Positions 25,632-33,836 of a stretch of 46,948 bases of DNA are shown piece after piece. The translations under genes were made by a program, and so were the position numbers. The DNA is from an uncultured Bacteroidia bacterium. Its GTDB lineage: Bacteria; Bacteroidota; Bacteroidia; Bacteroidales; UBA932. Numbering within the stretch: the first letter of the stretch is position 1; the number at the start of each line of letters is the position of its first letter. The notes under the pieces were generated by a model. It made no database searches. It was not told the DNA's origin and worked only from the letters and a program-made list of their open reading frames with translations. Location of the stretch: positions 1-46,948 of the forward strand of contig CADBFO010000019.1 in NCBI GenBank assembly GCA_902794005.1, read 5' to 3'.

Positions 25632-25706
25632 CGCATAATCCTCTGCGCAAAAAGCGCAGAGGATTATACATAAACGCATGTGTATCAGATAGTTGGCAGC
25701 CACCCG
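25632..25706 (-). repeat. Hairpin-tail repeat family 1, copy C
   Basis: Arms at 25635-25648 and 25654-25667 (perfect), loop AAAAA; the tail ends in GGCAGCCACCCGG. It lies between the receptor remnant and blaI. Next to it, CCGGGGCGGCCAGAGCAAG is directly repeated 43 bp apart (about 25704 and 25747). Confidence 0.85.
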
Positions 25707-25787
25707 GGGCGGCCAGAGCAAGTCGCCACAATCCGGAGCAAACCGGGGCGGCCAGAGCAAGCCACCACCACAGAGGCGGGAAGGACC

Positions 25788-26157
25788 TTACCAGGCCATA
25801 TCCCAGGCCACACGCCGGGCGCGCTGGCTCTGGGCGGCATTCATCTTGCCGAAGTTCCATTTGACGCCCAGGAGGACGTATCGGCCCATCACCAGGCGAT
25901 AGGTATCTTCTTCATAATTGGCGGTGACGGCATGGCTGCGGCCACGGGTCTGGTTCAGGATGTCAAAGGCCTTGAGGCTCAGGGTGAAAGCGCCGATGTT
26001 CCTGGACACTTCGGCGTTCCAGCGGAATTCCGGCCTGTCGTAGCCGGCGGCATAGCCCCGTCATGCGGTTCTGGAACATGCTGTCGTTCAAGATAAATAC
26101 CTGAGCATGAGCCTGCAGACACAGCAAGAGGAGGAAAAGGAGTATCAGTTTTTTCAT
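25788..26157 (-). pseudogene. Collapsed TonB-dependent/outer-membrane receptor gene
   Basis: From 26157 the frame gives a signal peptide (MKKLILLFLLLLCLQAHAQ) and VFILNDSMFQNRMTG. It then needs a frame change to continue as YAAGYDRPEFRWNAEVSRN, LKAFDILNQ and LVMGRYVLLGVKWNFGKMN, stopping at 25788. The second part is a typical C-terminal barrel end of large outer-membrane receptors. Most of the gene (normally 700-900 codons) is missing. Confidence 0.65.
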
Positions 26158-26213
26158 GATGGCTTCTGCTGCGGGTTGAATGGGATTACATCACCGATAT
26201 CAGACACGAATGG

Positions 26214-27227
26214 TCAACCGGCCTGGCCGAAGAGCCGGAGGTTTTCGAAGCCGGGACGGAGTTCGCCGGCCTCGATGCGGTGGATGATGGCGGTGACTTT
26301 TTCGTTCATCGGCGTAGGAAAACCAATCCTACGGCCATAGGCGGCAATGGCGCCGTTGATGGCATCGACCTCGGTCTTCTTGCCCTTTTCGATGTCCTGC
26401 AGCATGCTGGCCTTGAGTTTTGCGTGCTTTTTGATGGCGATGGGAAGGATCAGCAGCGAGAGGGCCTTCTTCACGGGCCCGTGGTAGTCCAGCAGTTTCA
26501 CGGCGTCCTTGCCCTGCACGGGCTCGATTTTGATGCCGCCTTTTTCGCACACGTCGATGCATTCCTTGATGAGGGCCAGCACCACTTTGCGGGAGGTCTT
26601 GTCGGCCGCCGCCTCGCCAAAGGTGCAGCCCAGCACCGTGCTCATGCCGGAAAAAGCGCTGTTGATGAGGAGTTTGCTCCAGCGGGTGCCCACGAAATTG
26701 GGCTCCACGGTCACGGGGCCCATCAGCTCCAGAAGGGCTTTCACCTGGTCCATATATTTGTGCGGCTTCCGGGCGGTGGTGCCCAGCGAGAAGGTAAGGC
26801 TGTCCGGCGAACTGGTGAGTTCGCACACCCCCGGGCCGATCATCGTCGCCCCCCAGGCCACCGTGCAGCCCAGCACCCGGTCTTCACCCACGATATCGGC
26901 AATTCCCTGCTCCGGAAGGCCGTTCTGCAGGGTGACGATGACACCGTCCGGAGCCAGATAGTCCTTGAGGAAAGTGACCACCTCGGCATTCTGCTGCTGC
27001 TTGGTGAGGAGAAAAATGATGTCATAGAGCCCGGTCATCTTGTCCGGAGTATAAGCGGTGACAGGCTGAATGAACTCCACTGTACCGGTGACATGGGCTC
27101 CCTGCTGCTGCAGGGCCTCCACATGCTTTACGTTGCGGTTGATGAGGTCGATCCTGCCTCCTTTGCGGGTAATATAGGCGCCCAGGATGGTTCCCAGGGA
27201 CCCTGCGCCGTAAATAGCGTTTCTCAT
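26214..27227 (-). CDS. panE: 2-dehydropantoate 2-reductase (ketopantoate reductase family)
   Basis: 337 aa. NADPH loop YGAGSLGTILGAY near the start, LLTKQQQN and LQNGLPEQ, then the catalytic Lys region GTRWSKLLINSAFSGMS and the C-terminal MLQDIEKGKKTEVDAINGAI. It reduces ketopantoate to pantoate for coenzyme A synthesis. Family members can act on other 2-oxo acids, so the substrate is not certain. A start nine codons upstream is possible; MRNAIYGAG is the natural one. It lies between repeat copy D and the receptor remnant. Confidence 0.85.
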   Translation of the reverse strand: MRNAIYGAGSLGTILGAYITRKGGRIDLINRNVKHVEALQQQGAHVTGTVEFIQPVTAYTPDKMTGLYDIIFLLTKQQQNAEVVTFLKDYLAPDGVIVTLQNGLPEQGIADIVGEDRVLGCTVAWGATMIGPGVCELTSSPDSLTFSLGTTARKPHKYMDQVKALLELMGPVTVEPNFVGTRWSKLLINSAFSGMSTVLGCTFGEAAADKTSRKVVLALIKECIDVCEKGGIKIEPVQGKDAVKLLDYHGPVKKALSLLILPIAIKKHAKLKASMLQDIEKGKKTEVDAINGAIAAYGRRIGFPTPMNEKVTAIIHRIEAGELRPGFENLRLFGQAG

Positions 27228-27261
27228 AGTGATTTCTATCTGTTTCTGTATCAATTACTTC

Positions 27262-27345
27262 TGTATAATCCTCTGCTCTTTTTGCGCAGAGGATTATATG
27301 TAAACAGCTGTGCTACAGCGGATTAACGGCCACCAGTTCGGCGGG
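27262..27345 (-). repeat. Hairpin-tail repeat family 1, copy D
   Basis: Arms ATAATCCTCTGC (27265 on) and GCAGAGGATTAT (to 27297) with one mismatch next to a loop that reads TTTTT, the complement of most copies, while the tail keeps the same direction. The tail includes GGCCACCAG, within the last codons of dapF. Confidence 0.8.
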
Positions 27346-28215
27346 GCCGATGAGGTAAACTTCGGTGAAACGGTCCTCCGGGCCAGGGTGGAAGTCCACT
27401 TGCAGCCAGTCGCCACGGCGGCATTGCAGCCGATAGGAGATGTCCGGTCCCGGCGCCCCGCCATTCCCGGCAGGCTCGTTCCCGCCATCCTCCCCGGCTT
27501 CACCGGGAATCGGCCCGGCAGCGGGAATGCCGGCTTTGAAAGCGGCCAGGGCCGACGCCGTGAGGCCGGTGCCGCAGGCAAGGGTTTCGCCTTCCACGCC
27601 TTTTTCGAAAGTGCGCACATGCAGGCCGTCGGCAGCCTGTGCCACGAAATTCACGTTGGCTCCTTCCGGCTGGAAGGCAGGGTCCCAGCGGAGCGGCTTG
27701 GCATCGGCCTCCATGTCCAAGGGTGCCACATCGGCCACAAACTTGACGAAGTGCCGGGTGCCGGTGTTCAGAAAGTAGCCGTCCTTCATAGGCATAATCC
27801 CGTGAACATCAATCATTTTCAGCCGAACCGTCCATTTTTCTCCGGGAATCTCCTGCGACAAAATCTCCGCAGTGTGTTCGCCGTCGGGGGCGAGGAAACG
27901 GTAGATGGCACCATCGGCCGGACGGATGCCGAGGTAATCGGCAAATGCCACGATGCATCGACCGCCGTTGCCGCACATCATGCCGCCGGACCCGTCGGGA
28001 TTGTAGAATTCCATCACGAAATCCGGAGAAGCGGGCCGGTCGGAGACGGGGCGGGTCAGAATCATGAGCCCGTCCGTATGGTACGCGCGGCACAATGCGC
28101 CGATTCTGTCCGCCTCCCGGAAGGGGTCCATGCTCCCCCGTCGGCCGTCCAGCACGATAAAATCGTTCCCCGCTCCGGAGAACTTAAAAACCCGTGGCAC
28201 GTAACTTTCTGTCAT
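27313..28215 (-). CDS. dapF: Diaminopimelate epimerase
   Basis: 300 aa. Catalytic Cys81 in MMCGNGGRC and Cys214 in ETLACGTGLTA; the N-terminus has FKFSGAGNDFIVLD. It converts LL- to meso-diaminopimelate for lysine and peptidoglycan. A Gly/Pro/Glu-rich insertion (about 231-257) precedes the last strands. The C-terminal VAVNPL and stop fall within repeat copy D, so the normal C-terminus may have been replaced. It is preceded by repeat copy E and the aminotransferase gene. Confidence 0.95.
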   Translation of the reverse strand: MTESYVPRVFKFSGAGNDFIVLDGRRGSMDPFREADRIGALCRAYHTDGLMILTRPVSDRPASPDFVMEFYNPDGSGGMMCGNGGRCIVAFADYLGIRPADGAIYRFLAPDGEHTAEILSQEIPGEKWTVRLKMIDVHGIMPMKDGYFLNTGTRHFVKFVADVAPLDMEADAKPLRWDPAFQPEGANVNFVAQAADGLHVRTFEKGVEGETLACGTGLTASALAAFKAGIPAAGPIPGEAGEDGGNEPAGNGGAPGPDISYRLQCRRGDWLQVDFHPGPEDRFTEVYLIGPAELVAVNPL

Positions 28216-28226
28216 TTAATCTCTTA

Positions 28227-28305
28227 TGTATAATTCTCTGCGCAAAAAGTGCAGAGGATTTTGTGTAAACAACTGTATTTTAGGCACTTATCTGCCACCC
28301 TCGGC
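28227..28305 (-). repeat. Hairpin-tail repeat family 1, copy E
   Basis: Hairpin at about 28230-28262 (ATAATTCTCTGCGC, loop AAAAA, GTGCAGAGGATT), slightly degenerate. The tail contains the stop of the aminotransferase: on the minus strand GAGGGTGGCAGATAA encodes EGGR and stop. It sits 15 nt upstream of the dapF ATG. Confidence 0.75.
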
Positions 28306-29526
28306 AGCGGCAGCGGCAGCGTCAGCGGTGGCGTCGGCGGTGGCGTCGGCGGCAGCGGCGGCCTCGCGCACCAGGGCTGCCAGGAGTTTGATGCCGGGCT
28401 CCATCTTGGCTTCATCGACGAAGGAGAAGTTCAAGCGCATGGTGTTGCGATGGCTGCCGTCCGTGTAGAAGAAGGAGCCGGCCACGTATGCCACGCCGGC
28501 AGAAAGGGCCTTGTCGTACAACGCCACCGTATCCAGGGCCGGCGGCAGGGTGAGCCAGAGGAACAGGCCCCCTTCCGGATCGGTCCAGGATACGCCCGCA
28601 GGCATATATTTTTCCAGCAGGGAGACCATGAGGTCCCGCCTCCGCCGATATTCCGCGATGCTCTTCTGCAAATTGGCATCCAGCATCCCCGAGCCCATGA
28701 ATTCCGCCGCCAGGTATTGGTCAAAAACCGGCGGGCAAAGGTCCAGGCACTGTTTGCAGATATAAATCTGTTCCAGCAGCTCTTCCGGGCCGATGATCCA
28801 TCCCAGCCGGAACCCGGGCGCAAAAATCTTGGAAAAGCTGCCCAGCTGCAGCGTGCGTTCCGGGGCCAGCTCCCGGATGGTGGTCACCGGCTCTCCGCTG
28901 TAGCGTAGTTCACGGTACGGGCTGTCCTCCACGATGAGGCAGTCCAGCTCCCGGGCAATGCGCACAATCTCCTGCCGTTCCTGAAGGGTCATCGTCTTCC
29001 CCGACGGATTGTTGAAGTCCGGAATCACGTAGATGAATTTGACGGGAGATTCTTCGCTACGCTCAGAATGACAGGAAGCATGCTCGGAATGACGGGCCGA
29101 AACGGCGGAAATCTCCTGCACCCGGGCCCGGTAGGCCCTGAAACTTTGCAGGGCGCCCAGATAAACGGGATTTTCGGCCAGCACCACGTCGCCGGGGTCC
29201 AGGAACACCCGCGAGCACACGTCGATCCCCTGCTGGGAAGAGGTGGTGATCTGCACCTGCGAAACGGGAACGCCGTAGCGCTTCGCAATCACCTCGCGAA
29301 GCTCCGGAACACCCTGGGTGGCACCATATTGCAAGGCCTTGGTTCCGTATCGGCCCAGCACTTTTTCTGCCAGGCCGGGGATGTCGGCCAGGGGAAAGGT
29401 GACGGCAGCGGGATAGCCGCCGGCAAAGGAACAAATGGCCGAAAGGTCCACCTTGCGGAAAATTTCCCGCACGGGCGAACGCAGGAACGAGGGCACATCG
29501 GCCGAAAAGTATTTGCTGTAATCCAT
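28288..29526 (-). CDS. Class I/II PLP aminotransferase (LysN/MocR-like), candidate DapC
   Basis: 412 aa. PLP-binding Lys233 in LGSFSKIFAPGFRLGW, Asn in DFNNPSGKT, Asp/Tyr in VEDSPYREL and the C-terminal Arg in NTMRLNFSF. It resembles 2-aminoadipate-type aminotransferases. Between dapF and murA, with dapD and an M20 gene in the same run, it is a candidate for the missing N-succinyl-LL-DAP aminotransferase; that is inference. Residues about 143-160 ([17 protein letters not shown]) derive from a dispersed repeat, and the last 24 residues are an Ala/Asp/Thr low-complexity tail ending EGGR, made by a GC-rich microsatellite and repeat copy E. ATG directly follows the murA stop. Confidence 0.82.
   Translation of the reverse strand: MDYSKYFSADVPSFLRSPVREIFRKVDLSAICSFAGGYPAAVTFPLADIPGLAEKVLGRYGTKALQYGATQGVPELREVIAKRYGVPVSQVQITTSSQQGIDVCSRVFLDPGDVVLAENPVYLGALQSFRAYRARVQEISAVSARHSEHASCHSERSEESPVKFIYVIPDFNNPSGKTMTLQERQEIVRIARELDCLIVEDSPYRELRYSGEPVTTIRELAPERTLQLGSFSKIFAPGFRLGWIIGPEELLEQIYICKQCLDLCPPVFDQYLAAEFMGSGMLDANLQKSIAEYRRRRDLMVSLLEKYMPAGVSWTDPEGGLFLWLTLPPALDTVALYDKALSAGVAYVAGSFFYTDGSHRNTMRLNFSFVDEAKMEPGIKLLAALVREAAAAADATADATADAAAAAAEGGR
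29046..29097. repeat. Dispersed repeat family 2 copy inside the aminotransferase
   Basis: AGATTCTTCGCTACGCTCAG followed by AATGACAGG and a half copy CTCGGAATGACGG. Read on the minus strand it encodes [15 protein letters not shown], replacing a surface-loop segment that normally leads into the strand KFIYVIP. Confidence 0.75.
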
Positions 29527-30834
29527 CTAAGCTCTTGTGATATGCGCACCGAGGGCGTTGAGGCGGCCTTCGATGTCTTCGTAACCGCGGTCGATCTGCT
29601 CGATGTTGTCGATGGTGGACGTGCCCTTGGCGCACATCGCGGCCAGCAGCATGGCGATACCGGCGCGGATATCCGGGGACACCAGCCGGGAGGCCTTGAG
29701 GGTGATCCGGTGATCATGGCCGATGACCACTGCGCGGTGCGGGTCGCAGAGAATGATCTGGGCGCCCATGTCGATGAGCCGGTCCACGAAGAACAGGCGG
29801 CTTTCGAACATCTTCTGGTGGATGAGGACGCTGCCCTTGCACTGAGTGGCCACCACCAGCATCACGGACAGGAGGTCCGGGGTGAGGCCGGGCCAGGGGG
29901 CGTCGGCCAGGGTCATGATGGAGCCGTCCAGGAAGGAGTCGATTTCGTAGCTTTCCTGCGCAGGGACGTAGATGTCGTCTCCCTGCTGCTCCAGCTTGAT
30001 GCCCAGGCGGCGGAAGGCGTCGGGAATGATGCCCAGGTCGTAATAGGAGACGTCCTTGATGGTGATGCTGCTCTGGCAGATGGCGGCCATGCCGATGAAG
30101 GAGCCCACCTCGATCATGTCCGGCAGAATCTTGTGCAGGGTGCCGTGCAGGGTTTCCACGCCGTGGATGCGCAGGAGGTTGGATCCCACGCCGTCGATGA
30201 AGGCGCCCATGCGGTTGAGCATCTTGCACAGCTGCTGAAGGTACGGTTCGCAGGCGGCGTTGTAGATGGTGGTGGTGCCCTTGGCCAGCACGGCGGCCAT
30301 CACGATGTTGGCCGTACCGGTGACGGAAGCCTCGTCCAGGAGCATGTATCGGCCTGTCAGGCGGCCTTCCTGCGTGAGGTGGAACGCCCGGCGGGAAGGG
30401 TCATAGGACATTTCCGCGCCCAGCTTTACCATTCCGTCCAGGTGGGTGTCCACCCTGCGCCGGCCGATTTTGTCGCCGCCCGGCTTGGCGAACCAGGCGT
30501 GGCCGAAGCGGGCCAGGAGCGGCCCCACCACCATCACCGAACCGCGGAGCTTGGCGCATTTGGCCACAAACTCCTCGGTTTCGATGTAGGCGGTGTCCAC
30601 TTCGTCGGCCTGGAAGGTGTACATGCCTTTGGCGAGGCGGGTCACTTTGACGCCCATATTCTGCAACAGTTCCATGAGGTTCTTCACGTCCAGAATCTCC
30701 GGGATGTTGCTGATGGTGACGGGCTCGCTGGTCAGGAGCACGGCGCTGATCACCTCCAGGGCTTCGTTCTTGGCGCCCTGCGGGGTAATGGTTCCGGACA
30801 GTTTGTGTCCGCCTTCGATGATAAATTTTGCCAT
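29527..30834 (-). CDS. murA: UDP-N-acetylglucosamine 1-carboxyvinyltransferase
   Basis: 435 aa from MAKFIIEGGHKL. Lys22-Asn23 in GAKNEAL and the catalytic loop at about 117-130, KPGGDKIGRRRVDTH. The position equivalent to E. coli Cys115 is Asp121, a known natural variant that makes MurA insensitive to fosfomycin. It adds enolpyruvate to UDP-GlcNAc in the first step of peptidoglycan synthesis. A 45-codon extension upstream lies beyond the promoter box at 30841-30848 and is rejected. Confidence 0.96.
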   Translation of the reverse strand: MAKFIIEGGHKLSGTITPQGAKNEALEVISAVLLTSEPVTISNIPEILDVKNLMELLQNMGVKVTRLAKGMYTFQADEVDTAYIETEEFVAKCAKLRGSVMVVGPLLARFGHAWFAKPGGDKIGRRRVDTHLDGMVKLGAEMSYDPSRRAFHLTQEGRLTGRYMLLDEASVTGTANIVMAAVLAKGTTTIYNAACEPYLQQLCKMLNRMGAFIDGVGSNLLRIHGVETLHGTLHKILPDMIEVGSFIGMAAICQSSITIKDVSYYDLGIIPDAFRRLGIKLEQQGDDIYVPAQESYEIDSFLDGSIMTLADAPWPGLTPDLLSVMLVVATQCKGSVLIHQKMFESRLFFVDRLIDMGAQIILCDPHRAVVIGHDHRITLKASRLVSPDIRAGIAMLLAAMCAKGTSTIDNIEQIDRGYEDIEGRLNALGAHITRA

Positions 30835-30840
30835 AGTGTA

Positions 30841-30848
30841 CAAATATA
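30841..30848 (-). promoter_or_regulatory. Promoter -7 box of murA
   Basis: TATATTTG on the minus strand, six bases before the murA ATG, again implying a very short leader. Confidence 0.5.
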
Positions 30849-30908
30849 CTCTTTTTTGTCGGATTCCCGAAATTAACGGGGGCGCTATGAATACTGAAAT
30901 TTTTTCCT

Positions 30909-30916
30909 TACCTTTG
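30909..30916 (+). promoter_or_regulatory. Promoter -7 box of the DUF4492-cydAB operon
   Basis: TACCTTTG, 21 nt before the ATG at 30938; no convincing -33 box. Confidence 0.5.
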
Positions 30917-30937
30917 AAACGATTAACCACGGCCAAG

Positions 30938-31186
30938 ATGAAATCCGCAAAAGAACTCCTACTGAGCATCTGGGACTTCTACCGGGACGGCTTCAGGAAC
31001 ATGACCTGGGGACGGCCGCTCATTTGGCTCATTCTCCTTAAAATCTTCATCCTCTTCGCCATTCTCCGTCTGTTCTTCTTCAAACCGGCCATGCGCGGTC
31101 TCACAGACGAGCAAAAAAGCGAGCTGGTGGGTGCACATCTTACAGAAAAAACCTTATCACATACAGATACACTAACCTTTAACTGA
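30938..31186 (+). CDS. Small membrane protein preceding cydA (DUF4492-like)
   Basis: 82 aa: an amphipathic N-terminus (LLLSIWDFYRDGFRNMTWG), one membrane helix (about 29-48; WLILLKIFILFAILRLFFF) and a polar tail. It resembles the small DUF4492 proteins found upstream of cytochrome bd genes in Bacteroidetes. It lies 7 nt before cydA and probably assists or belongs to the oxidase; the role is not established. Larger frames starting upstream run into murA antisense and are rejected. Confidence 0.8.
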   Translation: MKSAKELLLSIWDFYRDGFRNMTWGRPLIWLILLKIFILFAILRLFFFKPAMRGLTDEQKSELVGAHLTEKTLSHTDTLTFN

Positions 31187-31193
31187 TTTTACT

Positions 31194-32687
31194 ATGGATG
31201 TAGTCATTTGGTCTCGCATCCAATTCGCCATGACCGCAGCCTATCACTGGCTGTTCGTCCCCCTTACCCTGGGCCTGGCGCTGGTAATGGCCGTGATGGA
31301 GACGCTCTACGTGGTCAAGAAGGACCCGTTTTGGAAGAAGACGGCACAGTTCTGGATAAAACTGTTCGCCATCAATTTTGCCGTGGGCATTGCCACCGGT
31401 ATCATCCTGGAGTTCGAATTCGGCACCAACTGGAGCAACTACTCCTGGTTCGTGGGCGATATGTTCGGCGCTCCGCTGGCCATCGAGGGCATCCTGGCGT
31501 TCTTCATGGAAGCCACCTTCTTTGCCGTCATGTTTTTTGGCTGGGAAAAGGTCTCGCCCAAATTCCACCTGGCGTCCACCTGGCTCACCGGCATTGGCGC
31601 CACCATATCGGCCTATTGGATCCTGGTGGCCAACGGATGGATGCAAAACCCTGTGGGCACCACGTTCAATCCCGACACGGTACGCAGCGAGATGGCATCG
31701 GCAGCGGCCTTCTGGGAAGTGGTCACCAACCCCGTGGCCGTGAGCAAGTTCTTCCATTCCGTCACCAGCGGCTGGGTGACCGGCGGAGTCTTCGTCGTCG
31801 GTGTCAGCGCCTGGTATCTCCTGAAAGGACGGGAGAAGCACTTTGCGCTGAAGAGCATCCTCGTGGGTGGTCTCGTGGGCCTGGCAGGCAGCGCCGCCGT
31901 CATGCTTTCCGGCGATGCTTCCGGCATCCACGCCGCTGAATTCCAACCCATGAAGCTGGCCGCTGCAGAAGGGCTGGAAGACGGCGGAAAGGGCGCAGCC
32001 TTCACCATCGTCCCGGGCATCAAGGTGCCGCACATGCTGTCTCTGCTCGCCACCCATGACTGGAACGGCTATGTCCCGGGCATCAACGACATCCTCCGCG
32101 GTTACACCGACAATGACGGAAACGTGATTCCTTCCGTGGCCGATAAGATGGCTATGGGCCGCACCGCCCTGGACGCCCTGGCCACCTACAGGGCCAACCG
32201 GGACACCAATCCCGAGGTGGCGGCCGCTGCCAAAGCCGTACTGAACGCCAATGTACAATATATGGGCTACGGCCATCTGGAGAAGCCCGAGGATGTAATT
32301 CCGCCCGTGGGTGTGGTGTTCTGGGCCTTCCGCTTCATGGTGGGTCTGGGCATGCTGCTGGCCCTGGTGCTGCTGCTCACCGTCTGGTTTGCCTGGAAGG
32401 GCAAGCTGGAAGGGTACCGCTGGCTGCTGTGGACGGCCATCTGGTGCATTCCGCTGGTGTACATTTGCGGCCAGTCCGGCTGGATTGTAGCCGAAGTGGG
32501 CCGCCAGCCCTGGACCATCCAGGGCCTGCTGCCGGTGAACGTGGCCATCTCCAGCCTAAGCGCAGGAGCCGTAAAGACCACCTTCTTCGTGTTCCTGGCC
32601 GTGTTCGCCCTCTTCCTCGTGATTGAAATCCGGATCATGTTGCGTGCCATCCGGAAAGGACCTGAAGTTGAACCTGGTAATGCTTAG
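31194..32687 (+). CDS. cydA: Cytochrome bd ubiquinol/menaquinol oxidase subunit I
   Basis: 497 aa, multi-spanning. Conserved IQFAMTAAYHWLFVPLTLG with heme ligand His18, GIILEFEFGTNWSNYSWFVG, FFMEATFFAVMFFGWEKV and KFFHSVTSGWVTGG with another heme-ligand His near 183. GRQPWTIQGLLP is typical of CydA. It oxidises quinol and reduces oxygen to water with high affinity, which fits a nanaerobic gut-type Bacteroidales. Cotranscribed with the small upstream protein and cydB. Confidence 0.97.
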   Translation: MDVVIWSRIQFAMTAAYHWLFVPLTLGLALVMAVMETLYVVKKDPFWKKTAQFWIKLFAINFAVGIATGIILEFEFGTNWSNYSWFVGDMFGAPLAIEGILAFFMEATFFAVMFFGWEKVSPKFHLASTWLTGIGATISAYWILVANGWMQNPVGTTFNPDTVRSEMASAAAFWEVVTNPVAVSKFFHSVTSGWVTGGVFVVGVSAWYLLKGREKHFALKSILVGGLVGLAGSAAVMLSGDASGIHAAEFQPMKLAAAEGLEDGGKGAAFTIVPGIKVPHMLSLLATHDWNGYVPGINDILRGYTDNDGNVIPSVADKMAMGRTALDALATYRANRDTNPEVAAAAKAVLNANVQYMGYGHLEKPEDVIPPVGVVFWAFRFMVGLGMLLALVLLLTVWFAWKGKLEGYRWLLWTAIWCIPLVYICGQSGWIVAEVGRQPWTIQGLLPVNVAISSLSAGAVKTTFFVFLAVFALFLVIEIRIMLRAIRKGPEVEPGNA

Positions 32688-32690
32688 ACT

Positions 32691-33830
32691 ATGAGTTACG
32701 AATTCTTACAGAACTACTGGTGGTGCCTGGTAGCCCTGCTGGCAGGGTTGCTGGTGGCCCTGATGTTTGTACAGGGCGCCAACCTGCACCTAGGAAACCG
32801 CGCGCTGGACGAAGCCCGTAAACGGATGATCCTGAATTCCACCGGGCGCAAGTGGGAACTTACCTTCACCACACTGGTCACCTTCGGCGGAGCGTTCTTC
32901 GCCTCCTTTCCGTTATTCTACAGCACCAGTTTCGGCGGTGCCTACTGGGTGTGGGTGCTGCTCCTGCTCACCTTCGTATTCCAGGCAGTGGCCTACGAGT
33001 TTCAGAACAAAAAGGGCAACCTGTTGGGCGTGAAGGGCTTCCGTATCGCCCTCATGATCAACGGCATCCTGGCCCCCTTCCTGGTGGGAACGGCCGTGGG
33101 AACCTTCTTCACCGGTTCGGATTTCACCGTGAACAAACTGGCCATCGCCAACCCGTCGGCCCCGGTCATCAGTACTTGGGGGAATGGCTGGCATGGCCTG
33201 GAGGCTCTGGGACAGTATCACGCCGTCCTTCTGGGCTGCACCCTGGTCTTTCTGGCAGCCATCCTGGGAGCCCTGTATGTCCTCAACAATGTAGATGATA
33301 AGAAAACTGAGGCCGAGATGCGCCGCTGCATCAAAATGGCAGCCGTCCCCTTCCTGCTGCTCTTCATAAGCTGGACGGGCATCCTGCTTTGCCGCCAAGG
33401 CTTCGCCGTTGATGCCCGGGGCGTGGTTTCCATGGAGCCTTACAAATACCTGCACAACCTGCTGGAGATGCCGGTGGTGCTGGTGATGCTGCTCGCAGGC
33501 GTCGTTCTTGTGCTCTGTAGTCTGTACCTGGGCGCCTTCAGCCAGTCCCGCAAGGGCATCTGGATGGCCATGCCCGGCACCGTGCTGGTGGTGATGAGCG
33601 TGTTCTTCCTGGCCGGTTTCAACGGAACGGCCTACTATCCGTCCTGCACAGACCTCCAGAGTTCCCTCACCCTGCAGAACAGTTCTTCCAGCCGGTTCAC
33701 CCTCACCGTGATGTTCTGGGTATCCCTGCTCATCCCGTTTGTGCTGGCGTATATTGTCTATGCCTGGAGGGCGATGGACCGCAAATCCATCACGGCCGAT
33801 GAAATAGAAAGCACCGACCACAAATATTGA
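32691..33830 (+). CDS. cydB: Cytochrome bd oxidase subunit II
   Basis: 379 aa, about eight to nine membrane helices. It opens YEFLQNYWWCLVALLAGLLV and contains WELTFTTLVTFGGAFFASFP and AVAYEFQNKK, as in Bacteroidetes CydB. It starts 3 nt after cydA. It converges with murB; the two stops are only 6 nt apart with no obvious terminator. Confidence 0.95.
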   Translation: MSYEFLQNYWWCLVALLAGLLVALMFVQGANLHLGNRALDEARKRMILNSTGRKWELTFTTLVTFGGAFFASFPLFYSTSFGGAYWVWVLLLLTFVFQAVAYEFQNKKGNLLGVKGFRIALMINGILAPFLVGTAVGTFFTGSDFTVNKLAIANPSAPVISTWGNGWHGLEALGQYHAVLLGCTLVFLAAILGALYVLNNVDDKKTEAEMRRCIKMAAVPFLLLFISWTGILLCRQGFAVDARGVVSMEPYKYLHNLLEMPVVLVMLLAGVVLVLCSLYLGAFSQSRKGIWMAMPGTVLVVMSVFFLAGFNGTAYYPSCTDLQSSLTLQNSSSSRFTLTVMFWVSLLIPFVLAYIVYAWRAMDRKSITADEIESTDHKY

Positions 33831-33836
33831 CGGCGG

